A stretch of DNA of 64,000 bases. Source: Spiroplasma endosymbiont of Polydrusus cervinus (GTDB lineage: Bacteria > Bacillota_I > Bacilli_A > Mycoplasmatales > Mycoplasmataceae). Under the pieces are notes generated by a model, which was not told the DNA's origin, ran no database searches, and saw nothing but the letters and a program-made list of their open reading frames with translations. This document shows, piece after piece, positions 51,871 through 63,583 of the stretch. The first letter of the stretch is position 1, and each line of letters starts with the position of its first letter. The stretch covers positions 372,001-436,000 of the forward strand of contig NZ_OZ026469.1 in the NCBI RefSeq assembly GCF_964019755.1. The letters run 5' to 3'. The translations under genes and the position numbers were made by a program.

Positions 51871-53454
51871 ATGAGTCAAAACAAGAAATTATTTTATGTT
51901 ACAACCCCAATTTATTATCCAAGTGCCCAGTTACATATTGGTCATGCTTATACTACTAGTTTAGCTGATATTCTTAATCGTTATAAGAAGATGGATGGTT
52001 ATGAAACTTTCTTTTTAACCGGAAGTGATGAACATGGGAAAAAAATTGAGAAGAAGGCAAAAGAAGCCGGGATTACACCGTATCAATTTACAACAATGAT
52101 TGTTGATAATTTTAAATTGTTGTGAAATAAATTAAGGATTGAATATTCGAAATTTATTCGAACTACGGATAAAAGCCATAAAATTAGTGTGCAAAAGATT
52201 TTTAGTAAATTATATAATAATGGGGATATTTATTTAGGAACATATGAAGGATTGTATTGTGTTAGTTGTGAAGAATTTTTAACTGAAGCACAAATAGATA
52301 AAGCAACGAACCAATGTTTGGTTTGCGGTAATAAACCACAAAAGGTGAAAGAAGAAACTTATTTCTTTAAAGTTTCAAAATATAGCCAATTTTTAATTAA
52401 CTACTATAATAATCATTCGGGTTTTATTGAACCAGAAGCAAGGAAAAATGAAATGTTAAATAATTTTATTTTACCCAGTTTAACAGATTTATCGGTAACG
52501 AGAACAACTTTTTCATGAGGAATTAAAACATTAGAAAATGATAAACATATTATTTATGTTTGAATTGATGCTCTATCAAATTATTTAACAGCATTAGGCT
52601 ATTTGTCAGAAGATAATACTTTGTTTAATAAGTTTTGAAATAATCCAAATGTTGAAATTTTACAGTTATTGGGAAAGGAAATTGCTCGTTTTCATACTAT
52701 TTATTGACCAAGTATGTTAGAAAGTTTAGGATTACGGCAACCAAATAAGCTTTTATCACATGGTTGAATTTTATTTAAGGATACTAAAATGAGTAAATCA
52801 ATTGGGAATGTTGTTGATCCCTTATATTTAATTGATAAATATGGCCTTGATACCTTACGTTTTTACTTAGGATATGAAATTCCAACGGAAAATGATGGGA
52901 AATTTTCTTATGAAATGTTTTTAGAATCATATAATACTCATTTAGTTAATAATATTGGGAATTTAGTATCACGAGTAAGTAATATGATTAGTAAATATTT
53001 TGATGGTAAGTTAGTGAAACAAAAAAAATTAGTCAATGATTTAATTAAAAGTTGTGCATTAGCAGTTCAAAATTATCAACAAGCAATGAATGCTTATCAG
53101 ATATCAAAAGCATTAGGTATTATTTTAGAATTGTGTAATAAGGCTAACAAATATATTGAAGAAAACAAACCATGAGAATTAGAAAAAAACCAAAAAATTA
53201 ATCAGTTACATGAAACTTTAGCAAGCTTAGCTTATACTATTATTGTTAGTGCTTTTTTATTACAACCAGTTTTAATTGATAATGCTCAAAAAATTGCCGA
53301 TTATTTTAATATTAATTTAGAAAATTTAACATTTGCCACAATTTTAGAGCAAGAAATCATATATAATAAAAAGATAGAGAAAAAAGAAAATTTATTTAGT
53401 CGTGTAAATGTTGAACAAGAATTAAAAAAAATTGAAACAGAATTAAATCAATAA
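51871..53454 (+). CDS. metG: methionyl-tRNA synthetase
   Basis: Class I synthetase; 527 aa. [20 protein letters not shown] with HIGH motif near 18-21, [17 protein letters not shown], zinc cysteines CVSCEE and CLVCGN near 130-150, [15 protein letters not shown], and [20 protein letters not shown] near 300. No C-terminal dimerisation domain is present. SD GAGGGGG. The upstream 50 bp hold a scrap of the palindrome (TAAAACTAAATCATAAAAA). First gene of metG-mnmG-cysS. Confidence 0.97.
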
Positions 53455-53477
53455 AATTTATAAAAGGAGGGAGTTTA

Positions 53478-55355
53478 ATGAAAAAATACGATGTAATTGT
53501 CATTGGTGCTGGTCACGCTGGTGTTGAAGCAAGTTTAGCAGCTGCGAGAATGCAGAAGAAAACATTATTAATTACTTTACATAAAGATAAAATTGCATTA
53601 ATGCCATGTAATCCCTCAATTGGAGGACCAGCGAAAGGGATTGTAGTACGAGAAATTGATGCAATTGGTGGGGAAATGGCAAAAGCCGCTGATGCAACAA
53701 CACTCCAAATGAAATTATTAAATTCTTCGCGGGGACCAGCAGTGTGAGCAGTGCGAGCTCAATCAGATAAAATTAAATATGCAAAATATATGCAAACAGT
53801 AATTGAAAAACAAGATAATTTAGATTTATATGAAGGAGCAGTACAAGAGTTATTAGTTGATGATAATAATTGTTATGGTGTAATTTTAAAAGATCAAACG
53901 CAATTTTTAGCAAAAAAAGTTATTTTAACAACGGGAACATATATGCAATCATTGGTATTACAAGGAATGACAAAAAAAGTGGAAGGACCAGCTGGTGATG
54001 TTACAACAGCTGGTTTATCAACTCAGTTAAAACATTTAGGGTTTGAATTATTTCGTTTAAAAACAGGAACCCCCGCACGAGTTCTTAATACTTCAATTGA
54101 CTATACAAAAGCACAAGAAGAGCCCGGAAGTAATTTACCGTTAGCCTTTTCTTATTCAACAAAAACCTTTACGCCATTGCAAGAACAAGAATTATGTTGA
54201 TTAATTCATTCAACACCACAGACACATAGTATTGTACAAGAAAATCTAACATCATCTGCAATGTATTCTGGTAATGTGCAAGGAACAGGGCCACGTTATT
54301 GTCCAAGTTTTGAAGATAAAATTGTTCGTTTTGTTGATAAACCACGTCATCAAATTTTTTTAGAACCAGAATCAAAAAGTTTAAACACAATTTATGTTCA
54401 AGGCTTTTCAACTTCAATGCCAATTGATGTTCAAGAAAAAATGCTGCGTTCATTACCAGGATTTGAAAATGTTGAGGTTTTAAAATGAGCTTATGCAATT
54501 GAATATGATGCCATTGTGCCAACCCAATTAAAACATACCTTAGAAACAAAAAAGATTAATAATTTATATACCGCGGGACAAATTAATGGAACTAGTGGTT
54601 ATGAAGAAGCGGCTAGTCAAGGTCTAATGGCGGGGATTAATGCTGTTTTAAGTATTGACCACAAAGAACCATTTATTTTACGCCGTGATCAAGCATATAT
54701 TGGGGTTCTAATTGATGACTTAATTACAAAAGGAACACAAGAACCATATCGTTTGTTAACTTCTCGTGCAGAATATCGCTTATTGTTACGAAATGATAAT
54801 GCTGAAGAACGTTTAAAAAAATATGCAAATCAATTTGGATTAATTGACCAAGAAAGTTGAGAAGAATATCAAGTTAATGTGCAAAACTATAATGCGGTCA
54901 TTCAATTATTAAAAGAAACTTTTTTTATGGCGAAATCACCCTTAATTCAGAAATTAAATGAATTAGGTCTTGCAAATATTACTGAACGAATTTCTGCTTA
55001 TAATTTATTAAAACGACCAAATATTGAGTTAAAATATTTAGAGGAGGAGTTACCACCATTAAATAATTTAAAATCATTTTTAAAACAAAATTTATTAATT
55101 AATATTCGCTTTAAGGGATATATTAAAAAAGAACAAAAAATTGCTTTAAAAACAATTAAGTTGGAAAAAAAATTAATCCCATTTAATTTAAATTATGATT
55201 TAGTCGATAACTTAGCTCTTGAAGCCCGCGAAAAATTTAAACAAATTCGACCAATTTCAATTGGCCAAGCAAATCGAATTTCAGGGATTAATCCAGCTGA
55301 TATTCAAATGCTGTTAATTCATTTAAAAAAGATGGAATTTGATGCAAATAGATAA
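53478..55355 (+). CDS. mnmG: tRNA uridine-5-carboxymethylaminomethyl enzyme MnmG
   Basis: FAD-dependent modification of wobble U34 in tRNAs, with MnmE; 625 aa. Starts [20 protein letters not shown] (dinucleotide fold); [18 protein letters not shown] near 46, ILTTGTYMQ near 155, [11 protein letters not shown] near 195, [20 protein letters not shown] near 370, [20 protein letters not shown] near 400, and [27 protein letters not shown]. Trp residues from TGA occur throughout. It is a distant relative of the broken trmFO. Confidence 0.97.
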
Positions 55356-55366
55356 GAGGATGAAGA

Positions 55367-56704
55367 ATGAAATTATATAATACTTTGACACGTAATTTTA
55401 CTGATTATGGTCAAACAAAGAAAGTTAATATTTATGGTTGTGGGCCAACAGTTTATAATTATATTCATATTGGGAATTCCCGCACAATTATTACCGTTGA
55501 TTTGTTAGTTAGTTTTTTACAATTCCAACAAATTGAGGTTAATTATATTCAAAATTATACCGATATTGATGACAAAATTATCAACAAAGCAACAACAGAG
55601 GAGAAAACAGAGCAACAAATTGCCGAATTTTATATTAAGGCTTTTGAAGAAGATGTTTTTAACTTAAATATTAAAACACCAACAAAACGCGTCCGGGTAA
55701 CAGAACATATTAAAGATATTATTACTTTTATCCAGAAATTAGTTAAAATTGATGCTGCCTATGAAGTTAATGGTAATGTCTATTTTAATATTGCCAATTA
55801 TCAAACAGAATATGGGAAATTAGCAAATAAAAAATTAGCCGAATTAGCTGTTAATGCTCGGATTGACCATGATGCTAATAAACATAGTCAATATGATTTT
55901 GCGTTATGAAAACAACCAACAGAAGGTATTTCATTTCCCTTTTATGATCAAAAAGGCAAATTATATCAAGGCCGCCCTGGCTGACATACCGAATGTGTTG
56001 TCTTGATTGATCAATTTTTTCATAAAGAAAAAATTGATATTCATGCCGGTGGAATTGATTTAGTTTTTCCCCATCATGAAAATGAACGAATTCAATTTCT
56101 AGCTAAAAATAAAGCCGAGATTGCAAAAATTTGAATGCATAATGGGCATTTAAATGTTGCGGATGAAAAAATGAGTAAATCATTAAACAATACTATTTTA
56201 GTTCATGATTTTATTAAATTATATGGGGCAAATACATTGCGTTATTTGTTATATACAACCAATTATACCCAGCCATTAAATGTCACAGAAAGCTTAATTA
56301 GTAGTGCTCAAGGTGAAACAGGAAAGATTTTTAAAGTATTAAAAGCGATGAATTTATATTTGGCTGAATATGATTTAAATTATAATTTAACAAAACATGG
56401 CGAAAATATTAAAAAAGTTCTGGCAGAATTAGGAAACAACTTAAATAGCCCTAATATTTTAACAATTATTAGTAAAATGATTAAAATTATTAATGGACAG
56501 TTACGTGATAAAAAACTTGATTTACAACTTGCCAGTGACTTTTATAATATTATTTTTAATATTATGAATTTTAATTTTAATTTACCAATGATTAGTGGTG
56601 AAATTCGTTGATACTTATTAGAATGAATTAAATCAAAAAATAATAAAGATTTTGTTAAAGCCGATGAACTACGTAAAGTTCTCTTAGAAAAAGATATTTT
56701 ATAG
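55367..56704 (+). CDS. cysS: cysteinyl-tRNA synthetase
   Basis: 445 aa class I synthetase. [20 protein letters not shown] near 21 carries the first zinc Cys and HIGH-type HIGN; PGWHTECVV gives the second Cys near 205; [10 protein letters not shown] gives the His/Glu ligands. [20 protein letters not shown] near 258 is the KMSKS region. C-terminal domain short. SD GAGGATG overlaps the mnmG end region (11 nt gap). A palindrome arm starts 5 bp after the stop. Confidence 0.97.
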
Positions 56705-56708
56705 AACT

Positions 56709-57265
56709 GTATACTGTAAAACTAAATCATAAAAAGTTAATAAAATTATAACAAATTAAAAATAAAAAACAATAATTACAAAAAATATTAAATTAAAAAT
56801 ATTGTTTTTAATATTTGTTTTTAAAATTATAAAATTAAACACAACAAAAAATAAATTTTACTAATCTTAACAAACACTAATTTAACTTAAAAAAATTTTT
56901 TTAAAATATTGTCTTGATGTAAAATTTTCCAAGCAAGGTCTAATTGTGGTATTTAATATATCTAAAATAGATTTTAATCTACTGCGAATATTAATTAATG
57001 GCTCATTTTGAGCCAATCAACGCCTTATATCTCTATTTATTCTTTCCACTAATGCTTTCTGGCGAGGTTTACCAGGATCACAAAAATAAACTCTTATTTT
57101 AAAGTGTTTTTCTATTGTTTTTCATTTATAAAATTCTTTTCCTCTATCGGTTAAAATACAACTAAATTTACTAATACCAATTTGTTTAATCATTTTCATT
57201 AAAATTGTTAATACAATACTTGCCTTTTTACTAAATAAAATATGATAAAAAAGTATTTTAGACTG
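56709..57265 (-). pseudogene. IS30-type element, copy c, 3' part only
   Basis: On the minus strand, from the right end inward: palindrome arm (56709-56800), then the transposase C-terminus. In contrast to copies a, b and d the frame is intact here: RWLAQNEPLINIRSRLKSIL, then CLENFTSRQYFKKIF. Upstream lie VERINRDIRRW and FSCILTDRGKEF. The N-terminal half is missing; the copy ends where IS150-type copy 4 begins at 57266. Confidence 0.85.
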
Positions 57266-58495
57266 TAGACTGCACCCAAAAAAAAGTAAGTAAAGAAAAA
57301 AAGTCTTTGCTAAACTTTAAAGGAGGTGCATTTTTATATGGCAAGAAAAGGACAAAAATTTAATAAATATAAAGCATATTTTCGAAAAATGATAGTACAC
57401 GAGGTTAAAAATAATAGTATAAGTTTTATTGCAAAAAAATATCAAATTAATAAAAAAATGTTGCTTCATGGTATGAAAATTTTAAGAAAGGAATTTTAAA
57501 CACCAATAAAGGTCCAAAAGAATCATTTGAAAAAAGAGATTTAAACTATTACAAAGTTAGGTATGAATTACTAAAAAAGCTTCATGATTTTTACAATTAA
57601 ATAAAAGAAAAATTGTATCTTTTATCAAAGAAAACATTAATAAATATCCACTAAATTTATTACTTGATATAACAGATTTAAAGCGTAGTTATTGAGATAA
57701 ATATAAAAATTATTCAAGTAATCGTAAGGATAGCGAATCATTAAAAAATATTGTAAAAGTCTATGAAGAAAATTTAAAACAATTTGGTTATCGTCGAATT
57801 ACCAAATATTTAAAAGAAGATTATGGCATTGTTTATAATGCTAAGAAAGTATTGCGAATTATGAAAGAAAATAATATTCAAGCTGAATATGTAAAGCGTA
57901 TGCGTAGAAAAATATTAATAAAACAAAATAGAAATAAAAATATAATTAAATATCCTGATTTAGTAAATCGTAATTTTAATGATATTAAAGAAAGATTTTC
58001 AATTTTATTTACTGATGTAACTTATTTAATTTGAAATGGTAAAAAACATTATCAATCAACAACACTTGATGGATATACTAAAGAAATTATTGATGTAAAA
58101 TGATCAAAATTTAATAATAACAAACTTGTAATTGATAATTTAAATGATGCAATTAATAAAATTAAAAAAATAAAAAAAGATTTAAATAAAATAATAATTC
58201 ATTCAGATCACGGATATCAATATACATCTAAAGATTACAATAGTAAATGTTTAGATAACAAAATTATAATTTCAATGGGTAAAAATTATCATTGTGCAGA
58301 CAACATTATTATTGAAAGTTTTCATTCATTACTTAAAAAAGGAACAATCCATAATAAAAATTATAAATCTCATAATGAATATATTAATGATGTTAAAAAA
58401 TGAAATAAATGATATTCAAACCAAAAAGAAAAATATATAATAAATGAAAGTTTGTAAACCTTTTTATTAATACTTACTAAACAGGGTGCAGTCTA
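57266..58495 (+). mobile_element. IS3 family (IS150 group) element, copy 4
   Basis: Same 12-bp ends. orfA starts at 57338; a C is missing after the A run (NKKMLLHG instead of NKKTVASW), so orfA is frameshifted. orfB is intact from the slippery site to TAA at 58457, with DVTYL, HSDHGYQYT and IIIESFHSLL. The left flank lies in IS30-type copy c and the right flank in the lipoprotein of module B, with no target duplication (CTG and TAA), so flanks have been exchanged or deleted. Confidence 0.92.
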
Positions 58496-58534
58496 TAAGC
58501 TAATAAATGACTTTTTATATTATCTATTCTTATT

Positions 58535-59020
58535 TTAATTTTTAATATTTCCGTTATTATCAATTTCTGGTGTTTGTAATTCACTTGTTCCATTTCAACG
58601 ATAAACTGATTTAAAGTAAGAACCATTATCATCTCTCCAATGTGTCACATATTTAACAAATCCTGAATCATTTGTAATATATAAATCTCTTCCCATACCT
58701 AAATCAGTTTTCTGCAATTGTCGATTATTAGAATTATCAATTTTGATAGTCATTTCATTATTTTTAAACTTAATAATACGCCAATCAGTATTTTTATCAC
58801 TATGCCAAACAGCAAAATATCACTTATCATCTTTCTCATTAAATGGTTTTTCTTGTGGTGCCATTCATTCTAAAATATTTCCATTTATATTTATATTATT
58901 TTTTTCTTTTTCTTTTTTTAATTCATCTTCGCTATATTGAGGTGTATTACAAGCAACTAAACTTGTTGTACTTGTTCCTGATAAAGTAATTGTGCTCAAA
59001 ATACTAAGTATTTTTTTCAT
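58535..59020 (-). CDS. small lipoprotein, module B
   Basis: 161 aa. Signal peptide MKKILSILSTITLSGTSTTS with lipobox SLVAC. After a charged linker comes ILEWMAPQEKPFNEKDDKWY, then FKNNEMTIKIDNSN, MGRDLYITNDSG and YFKSVYRWNGTSE. It shares LEWxAPQEKPFNE, KWY and VYRWN with the module A lipoprotein. It starts 2 nt after the propeller protein stop, so it is translationally coupled. Probably anchored at the outer face of the membrane beside the secreted protein. Confidence 0.8.
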
Positions 59021-59022
59021 AT

Positions 59023-61131
59023 TTATATTATTTCTGTATTTAAAATTAGTTTAGGTTTTCCATCTCTTATTAAAGATAAAATTGCTTTTCCATTAAAAGT
59101 TATACTATTATCTTCATTAATAATAATTTCATCTGGTAATAAACTATATTTTTGTAAAATCTGCATTGCTTCTTTAATTGATAATGTAACAATTTGCTCT
59201 TTATTATCACCACCATTAATTATTTCAACATTAATAGTTCCTATAATTTTTTGTTTTAAATTTATTGTAGATTCATATTTACTTTCTCTTACTGAATAAA
59301 CAATTGTTATTTTTTCATGGGGGGCAAGTTCTATTTCATCTTCGGGTTCATTAAATGGATATAAAATCATTTCTTGTTCTTGTTTATTTATATTTGATAA
59401 ATCAAAATTATTTGATAAAGTATGTGTTGTTATTTCATCCCTATAATTAATATTTACAAAGTCTCATAATTTATTTTCATTATCCATATTTAAAGTTCAA
59501 CCAGTTTGTAAATTATCTTTTCCATCTTTACTTATTCCTTTTATAATCTGAAACATAAATTTTGATTTTTGATTATATTCACATTTTGGTATGCTTACTG
59601 ATTTTATAATTAAAGAATTGTTTTTGCGTTCTTTTATAGTAAAACAAACACTTTTATAATTAACACCCCAATTTAAATCTTCGTTTCTTTTTGCTTCAAT
59701 ATTTCCAAAATTTAAATTATTAGTATTAATATAATTTATTTTCTTAAATTTTAAATTGGGATTCTCATCTCGAAATTTAAAAAATACTGCTTTTTTAATT
59801 AATTCATTTAAATTAACAATTTTATTTTGTTGATTAATTATATAATATATTTTATTATTTTTAGAAAAATATTTATTATTATTATTTTTTTCTTTTACTA
59901 TAGCTGAATTATTTGTTTTGTTAATAATTTCTAATTGTGAAATATCTAATTCAGGATTTAAATAATTTAATTCATTTAAAATTACACTATCAAAATTATT
60001 ATTAATTTGTCCTAAATTATAGTAATTAGGATCATATTCATAAACATTTTTATCATCTGAACCAAAATATATTTTATTATTTAAAACCACCCCAGAAGAA
60101 GCAACTTTATCATTTGTTGTGATTGCAATTTTTTGTTGTTCTGTAACAGGATCATATTCATAAACATTATGGTCTCATGATCCAAAATATATTTTATTGT
60201 TAAAAACAACGCCAGAACATCAAATTTCTCCATTTGCTATAATAACAATTTTTTGTTGTTCTGTAACAGGATCATATTCATAAACATTTTTATCATATGA
60301 ACCAAAATATATTTTATTATTTAAAACTAACCCAGAAGATTCAATTCAACTATTTGTTTTAATAACAATTTTTTGTTGTTCTGTTATTGGATCATATTCA
60401 TAAACATTATTATCATCTGAACCAAAATATACTTTATTATTTAAAACAACCCCTGAAGATCAAAAAAATTCCGCTTTTTCTGTTTTAATAATAACTTTTT
60501 GTTGTTTTGTTACTGGATCATATTCATAAACATTTTTATCTTGTGAGCCAATATATACTTTATTATTTAATACAACTCCAGAAGATTTAATTGAACCGTT
60601 TGTTTTAATAACAACTTTTTGTTGTTTTGTTACTGGATCATATTCATAAACATTATTATCTCCTGAGCCAAAATATAATTTATTGTTGAAAACTACACCA
60701 GAAGAAGCAATTCAACCATTCGTTTTAATAATAACTTTTTGTTGTTCTGTAACAGGATCATATTCATAAACATTTTTATCATATGAACCAAAATATATTT
60801 TATTATTTAAAACAACCCCTGAAGATCAAATTTGTGACCCTGTTGTAATAACAATTTTTTGTTGTTCTGTAACAGGATCATATTCATAAACACTATAATC
60901 TAATGATCCAAAATATACTTTATTATTTAAAATAATTCCACTAGTAGAAATTCCGCCATTTGTTGTAATGACAATTTTTGTTCTATTTATTTTATCATTT
61001 TCATTGTTACTTCGCTTTTGTCTTTTATTATTTATATTTTCTATTTTTTGATAAGGGTTGGCAGCAATGACATTTGGAATTGCAGTTCCGGTAATTGTTA
61101 ATACACTTAATAAACTTAACAGTTTTTTCAT
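59023..61131 (-). CDS. secreted propeller-repeat protein, module B
   Basis: 702 aa. Signal peptide MKKLLSLLSVLTITGTAIPN, nearly identical to module A and without a lipobox Cys. Residues about 53-375 are eight tandem repeats of about 40 residues built on SSGVVLNNKIYFGS, a variable D-x-NVYEYDPVTEQQK part and an IVIKTNGxI strand; this is PQQ/beta-propeller type, enough for one eight-bladed propeller. After it comes a domain like those of module A (LNELNYLNPELDISQLEIIN) and a beta-rich C-terminus. SD AAAGGAAAT. Probably an exported surface protein for binding a host or carbohydrate partner; this is inference. Confidence 0.85.
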
Positions 61132-61184
61132 TTTGTATAATTTCCTTTCTTTCACCTTGAAACTTTTTATCAAGATCTATTGAC

Positions 61185-61213
61185 ATTATATATATATACA
61201 TATATATATACAA
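61185..61213 (-). promoter_or_regulatory. TA-repeat promoter of module B
   Basis: On the minus strand: TTGTAT (61213-61208), 17 bp of alternating TA with one G, TATAAT (61190-61185). Same geometry as module A and the same downstream sequence (GTCAATAGA). Candidate slipped-strand phase switch. Confidence 0.75.
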
Positions 61214-61327
61214 GCACTTTTAAATATATTTTAGAAAGAAGATTGTTTGGAATGATTGTTATTGTAATTATATTGTACTAATCTGGGCTCGCGTGATTTT
61301 CATAAGTTTGTGAAAAATTACTTAGAG

Positions 61328-62569
61328 TCTATACTGTAAAAATAAATCATAAAAAGTTAATAAAATTATAACAAATTAAAAATAAAAAACAATAATCACA
61401 AAAAATATTAAATTAAAAATATTGTTTTTAATATTTATTTTTAAAATTATAAAATTAAACACAACAAAAAATAAATTTTACTAATCTTAACAAACACTAA
61501 TTTAATTTAAAAAAATTTTTTTAAAATATTGTCTTGATGTAAAATTTTCCAAGCAAGGTCTAATTGTGGTATTTAATATATCTAAAATAGATTTTAATCT
61601 ACTACGAATATTAATTAATGACTCATTTTAACCCAAATCAACGCCTTATATCTCTATTTATTCTTTCTACTAATCCTTTCTGACGAGGTTTACCAGGATC
61701 ACAAAAATAAACTCTTATTTTAAAGTGTTTTTCTATTGTTTTTCATCTATAAAATTCTTTTCCTCTATCGGTTAAAATACAACTAAATTTACTAATACCA
61801 ATTTGTTTAATCATTTTCATTAAAATTATTAATACAACACTTGCCTTTTTACTAAATAAAATATGATAAAAAAGTATTTTTGATTTACGATTTACTAAAA
61901 CTAACAAATAAAAATTACCACAATCAAGAATATCCATTTCTCAAATTCCACTAAAACTTAAATCATTTCCATAATCATTTTAAAATTGCTTATAATCTCT
62001 AATATTAAGTAATTTTCCACGATTATCATTTTGTTCCCCATTTTTTGTTTTTCTTTTTTTATTTTTAAAATATAACATTTCTTTTTTTAAATTAAAATAA
62101 CCTAATTTAATATATTTATACATTGTTTTAAAAACATACACCAAATTTTACATTATATTATAATTCATACGAAGTAATAATATTTTGTGGCAAACGACCA
62201 AAATTATTATATTCATTAGAAAAATGACTTAATTCTTGTAAATTTAACATTGAATATTTACGACATTGTTTTTTATTTTTATCATGTATTTGTTGTGCTT
62301 TTGCAGCATTATAATCATTAATATTATCAAAACATATTTAACTCTTGCCAAATAGTTCTATAATCTCTATTCATTTGCTTAGCAATTTTTTGAATATTAA
62401 TTGTTCCATTTTCCTTTTTAAATAATTCATTATCTTTTAATTTTTCCAAATTTACTCTTTCATTAAAATCTAATCTTTCATATTTTTTCATACTTTACCT
62501 CCTAAAATACTTAAAATATTATAATTATTGCACATAAATTATAAAATTTTAAGTATTTTAGGAGGTAAT
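61328..62569 (-). pseudogene. IS30-type (SpV1 ORF3-like) element, copy d
   Basis: Nearly complete on the minus strand. The N-terminal half keeps the frame through KAQQIHDKNKKQCRKYSM, where other copies are shifted. Then TAA appears in KQF* (TTTTAA instead of TTTTTA), followed by MDILDCGNFYLLVLVNRKSK, LTDRGKEFYRWKTIEK and VERINRDIRRWFGLKWVIN. The left end is the hairpin CTCCTAAAATACTTAAAATA with its complement, joined to the lipoprotein fragment. The right end is the palindrome arm at 61328-61440. Confidence 0.88.
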
Positions 62570-62720
62570 CGGATTAACAGCAACAAGTACAACATCATTA
62601 ATTAGTTGCGAAAAACCAAATAATAGTGAAAACGGGGGGGATAATAAACCAGAACCCAAACCACAACAACCACCAGTTGGAAGTAATTGAAAGTTAATTG
62701 AAGATTGTAAATTACGCAGG
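62566..62720 (+). pseudogene. lipoprotein fragment (second copy)
   Basis: Signal-peptide end IGLTATSTTSLISCEKPNNS, continuing without the early stop of the left-edge copy into KPEPKPQQPPVGSNWKLIED and on past 62720. A run of seven Gs (ENGGDN) distinguishes it. The 5' end of the gene is replaced by the IS30-type hairpin, so it is not expressed as a lipoprotein. Confidence 0.7.
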
Positions 62721-62732
62721 ATAATTTATTCT

Positions 62733-62843
62733 TTACTTTTTAATTTCAATATCATTTGCAATCTTATTGACAGTATTAATAACAATATCTTTACCATACT
62801 TTTTCACTAACGACCGCAAAATTAAATATTGCTTTATTTGCAT
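62733..62843 (-). CDS. 36-aa conserved small protein (second copy)
   Basis: MQIKQYLILRSLVKKYGK, Asp in place of Asn, then VINTVNKIANDIEIKK. SD is GGGGG instead of AGGAGG. The ORF overlaps the opposite-strand lipoprotein fragment only slightly. See the copy at 266-376. Confidence 0.45.
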   Translation of the reverse strand: MQIKQYLILRSLVKKYGKDIVINTVNKIANDIEIKK

Positions 62844-62865
62844 AATTTCAACCCCCTATAATTAA

Positions 62866-62994
62866 CTTAAAAAGTTAACTAAATTAATAGTTAATTTTTT
62901 ATGATTTGGTATTTACAATTTACATGATTTAGTTTTACAGTATAGAATTTCTGAGTTTTTTCAAAACCCTTCTTTTTTCCATGCGACCAAAAAA
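62866..62994. repeat. truncated palindrome, palindrome end and GGTCG-type repeat end
   Basis: The 80-bp palindrome lacks its left arm (as at 405-479), followed at 62926 by the last 20 bp of the IS30-end palindrome (GATTTAGTTTTACAGTATA), then the end of a GGTCG-type repeat reading AGAATTTCTGAGTTTTTTC to CCATGCGACC. Confidence 0.7.
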
Positions 62995-63027
62995 TAAAAA
63001 AACTCTCTTTTATTCGAGAATTTTTTT
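62995..63027 (-). terminator. terminator of tpx
   Basis: Imperfect hairpin: AAAACTCTC, loop TTTTATTC, GAGAATTTT, flanked by A/T tracts, at the tpx stop codon. Confidence 0.6.
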
Positions 63028-63532
63028 ACTTTTGTAATGTAGCTAAAAATTGATAAACTTCATCATAATTTGGTTCTAAAGAAACTGGTAACACAATTTG
63101 TAAATAAATTATTTCATTATTTTGATTCAAAACCATAACACTACGTGCTAATAAATTAGTAAAAGTAAAATATAACTTTGTATGGTTACCAAATTCACGA
63201 TAATTAGTATCTGATAATAGAATATGTTCTGGATTAATAAATCCTTCACAAGTGCGTTTTAAAGCAAATGGTAAGTCTCGTGAAATTGTTATTAATTGAA
63301 CATCGGGATATTTGCTAATAATTGTTTCATTAAATTGCTTTGTTTGGGTTAAACAAACACTAGTATCAATACTAGGCACGGATGAAATAACTTTATATGC
63401 TTTAGTTACCGTTGTCAATTCAAAATCTTTTCAATCAACCATATCAGCTTTAAATGTTACCTTATCACCAACTTTGAGATGATCTTTTGCTAGTAAAGTT
63501 ATAACTTCACCGCTCATTGTTCCGACTGCCAT
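63026..63532 (-). CDS. tpx: thiol peroxidase
   Basis: 168 aa atypical 2-Cys peroxiredoxin of the Tpx group, reducing hydroperoxides with thioredoxin. VGDKVTFKADMVDWKDFELT near 22, then the active-site segment SIDTSVCLTQTKQFN with the peroxidatic Cys near 60, ITISRDLPFALKRTCEGF with the resolving Cys near 95, and NYREFGN-type middle. ATG 63532 with SD GGGAGGC. Good family length. Stands alone on the minus strand. Confidence 0.93.
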
Positions 63533-63583
63533 AAAGTTTACTGCCTCCCTTCTGCTTTGAACATATTATATCTTAAAATGTTA

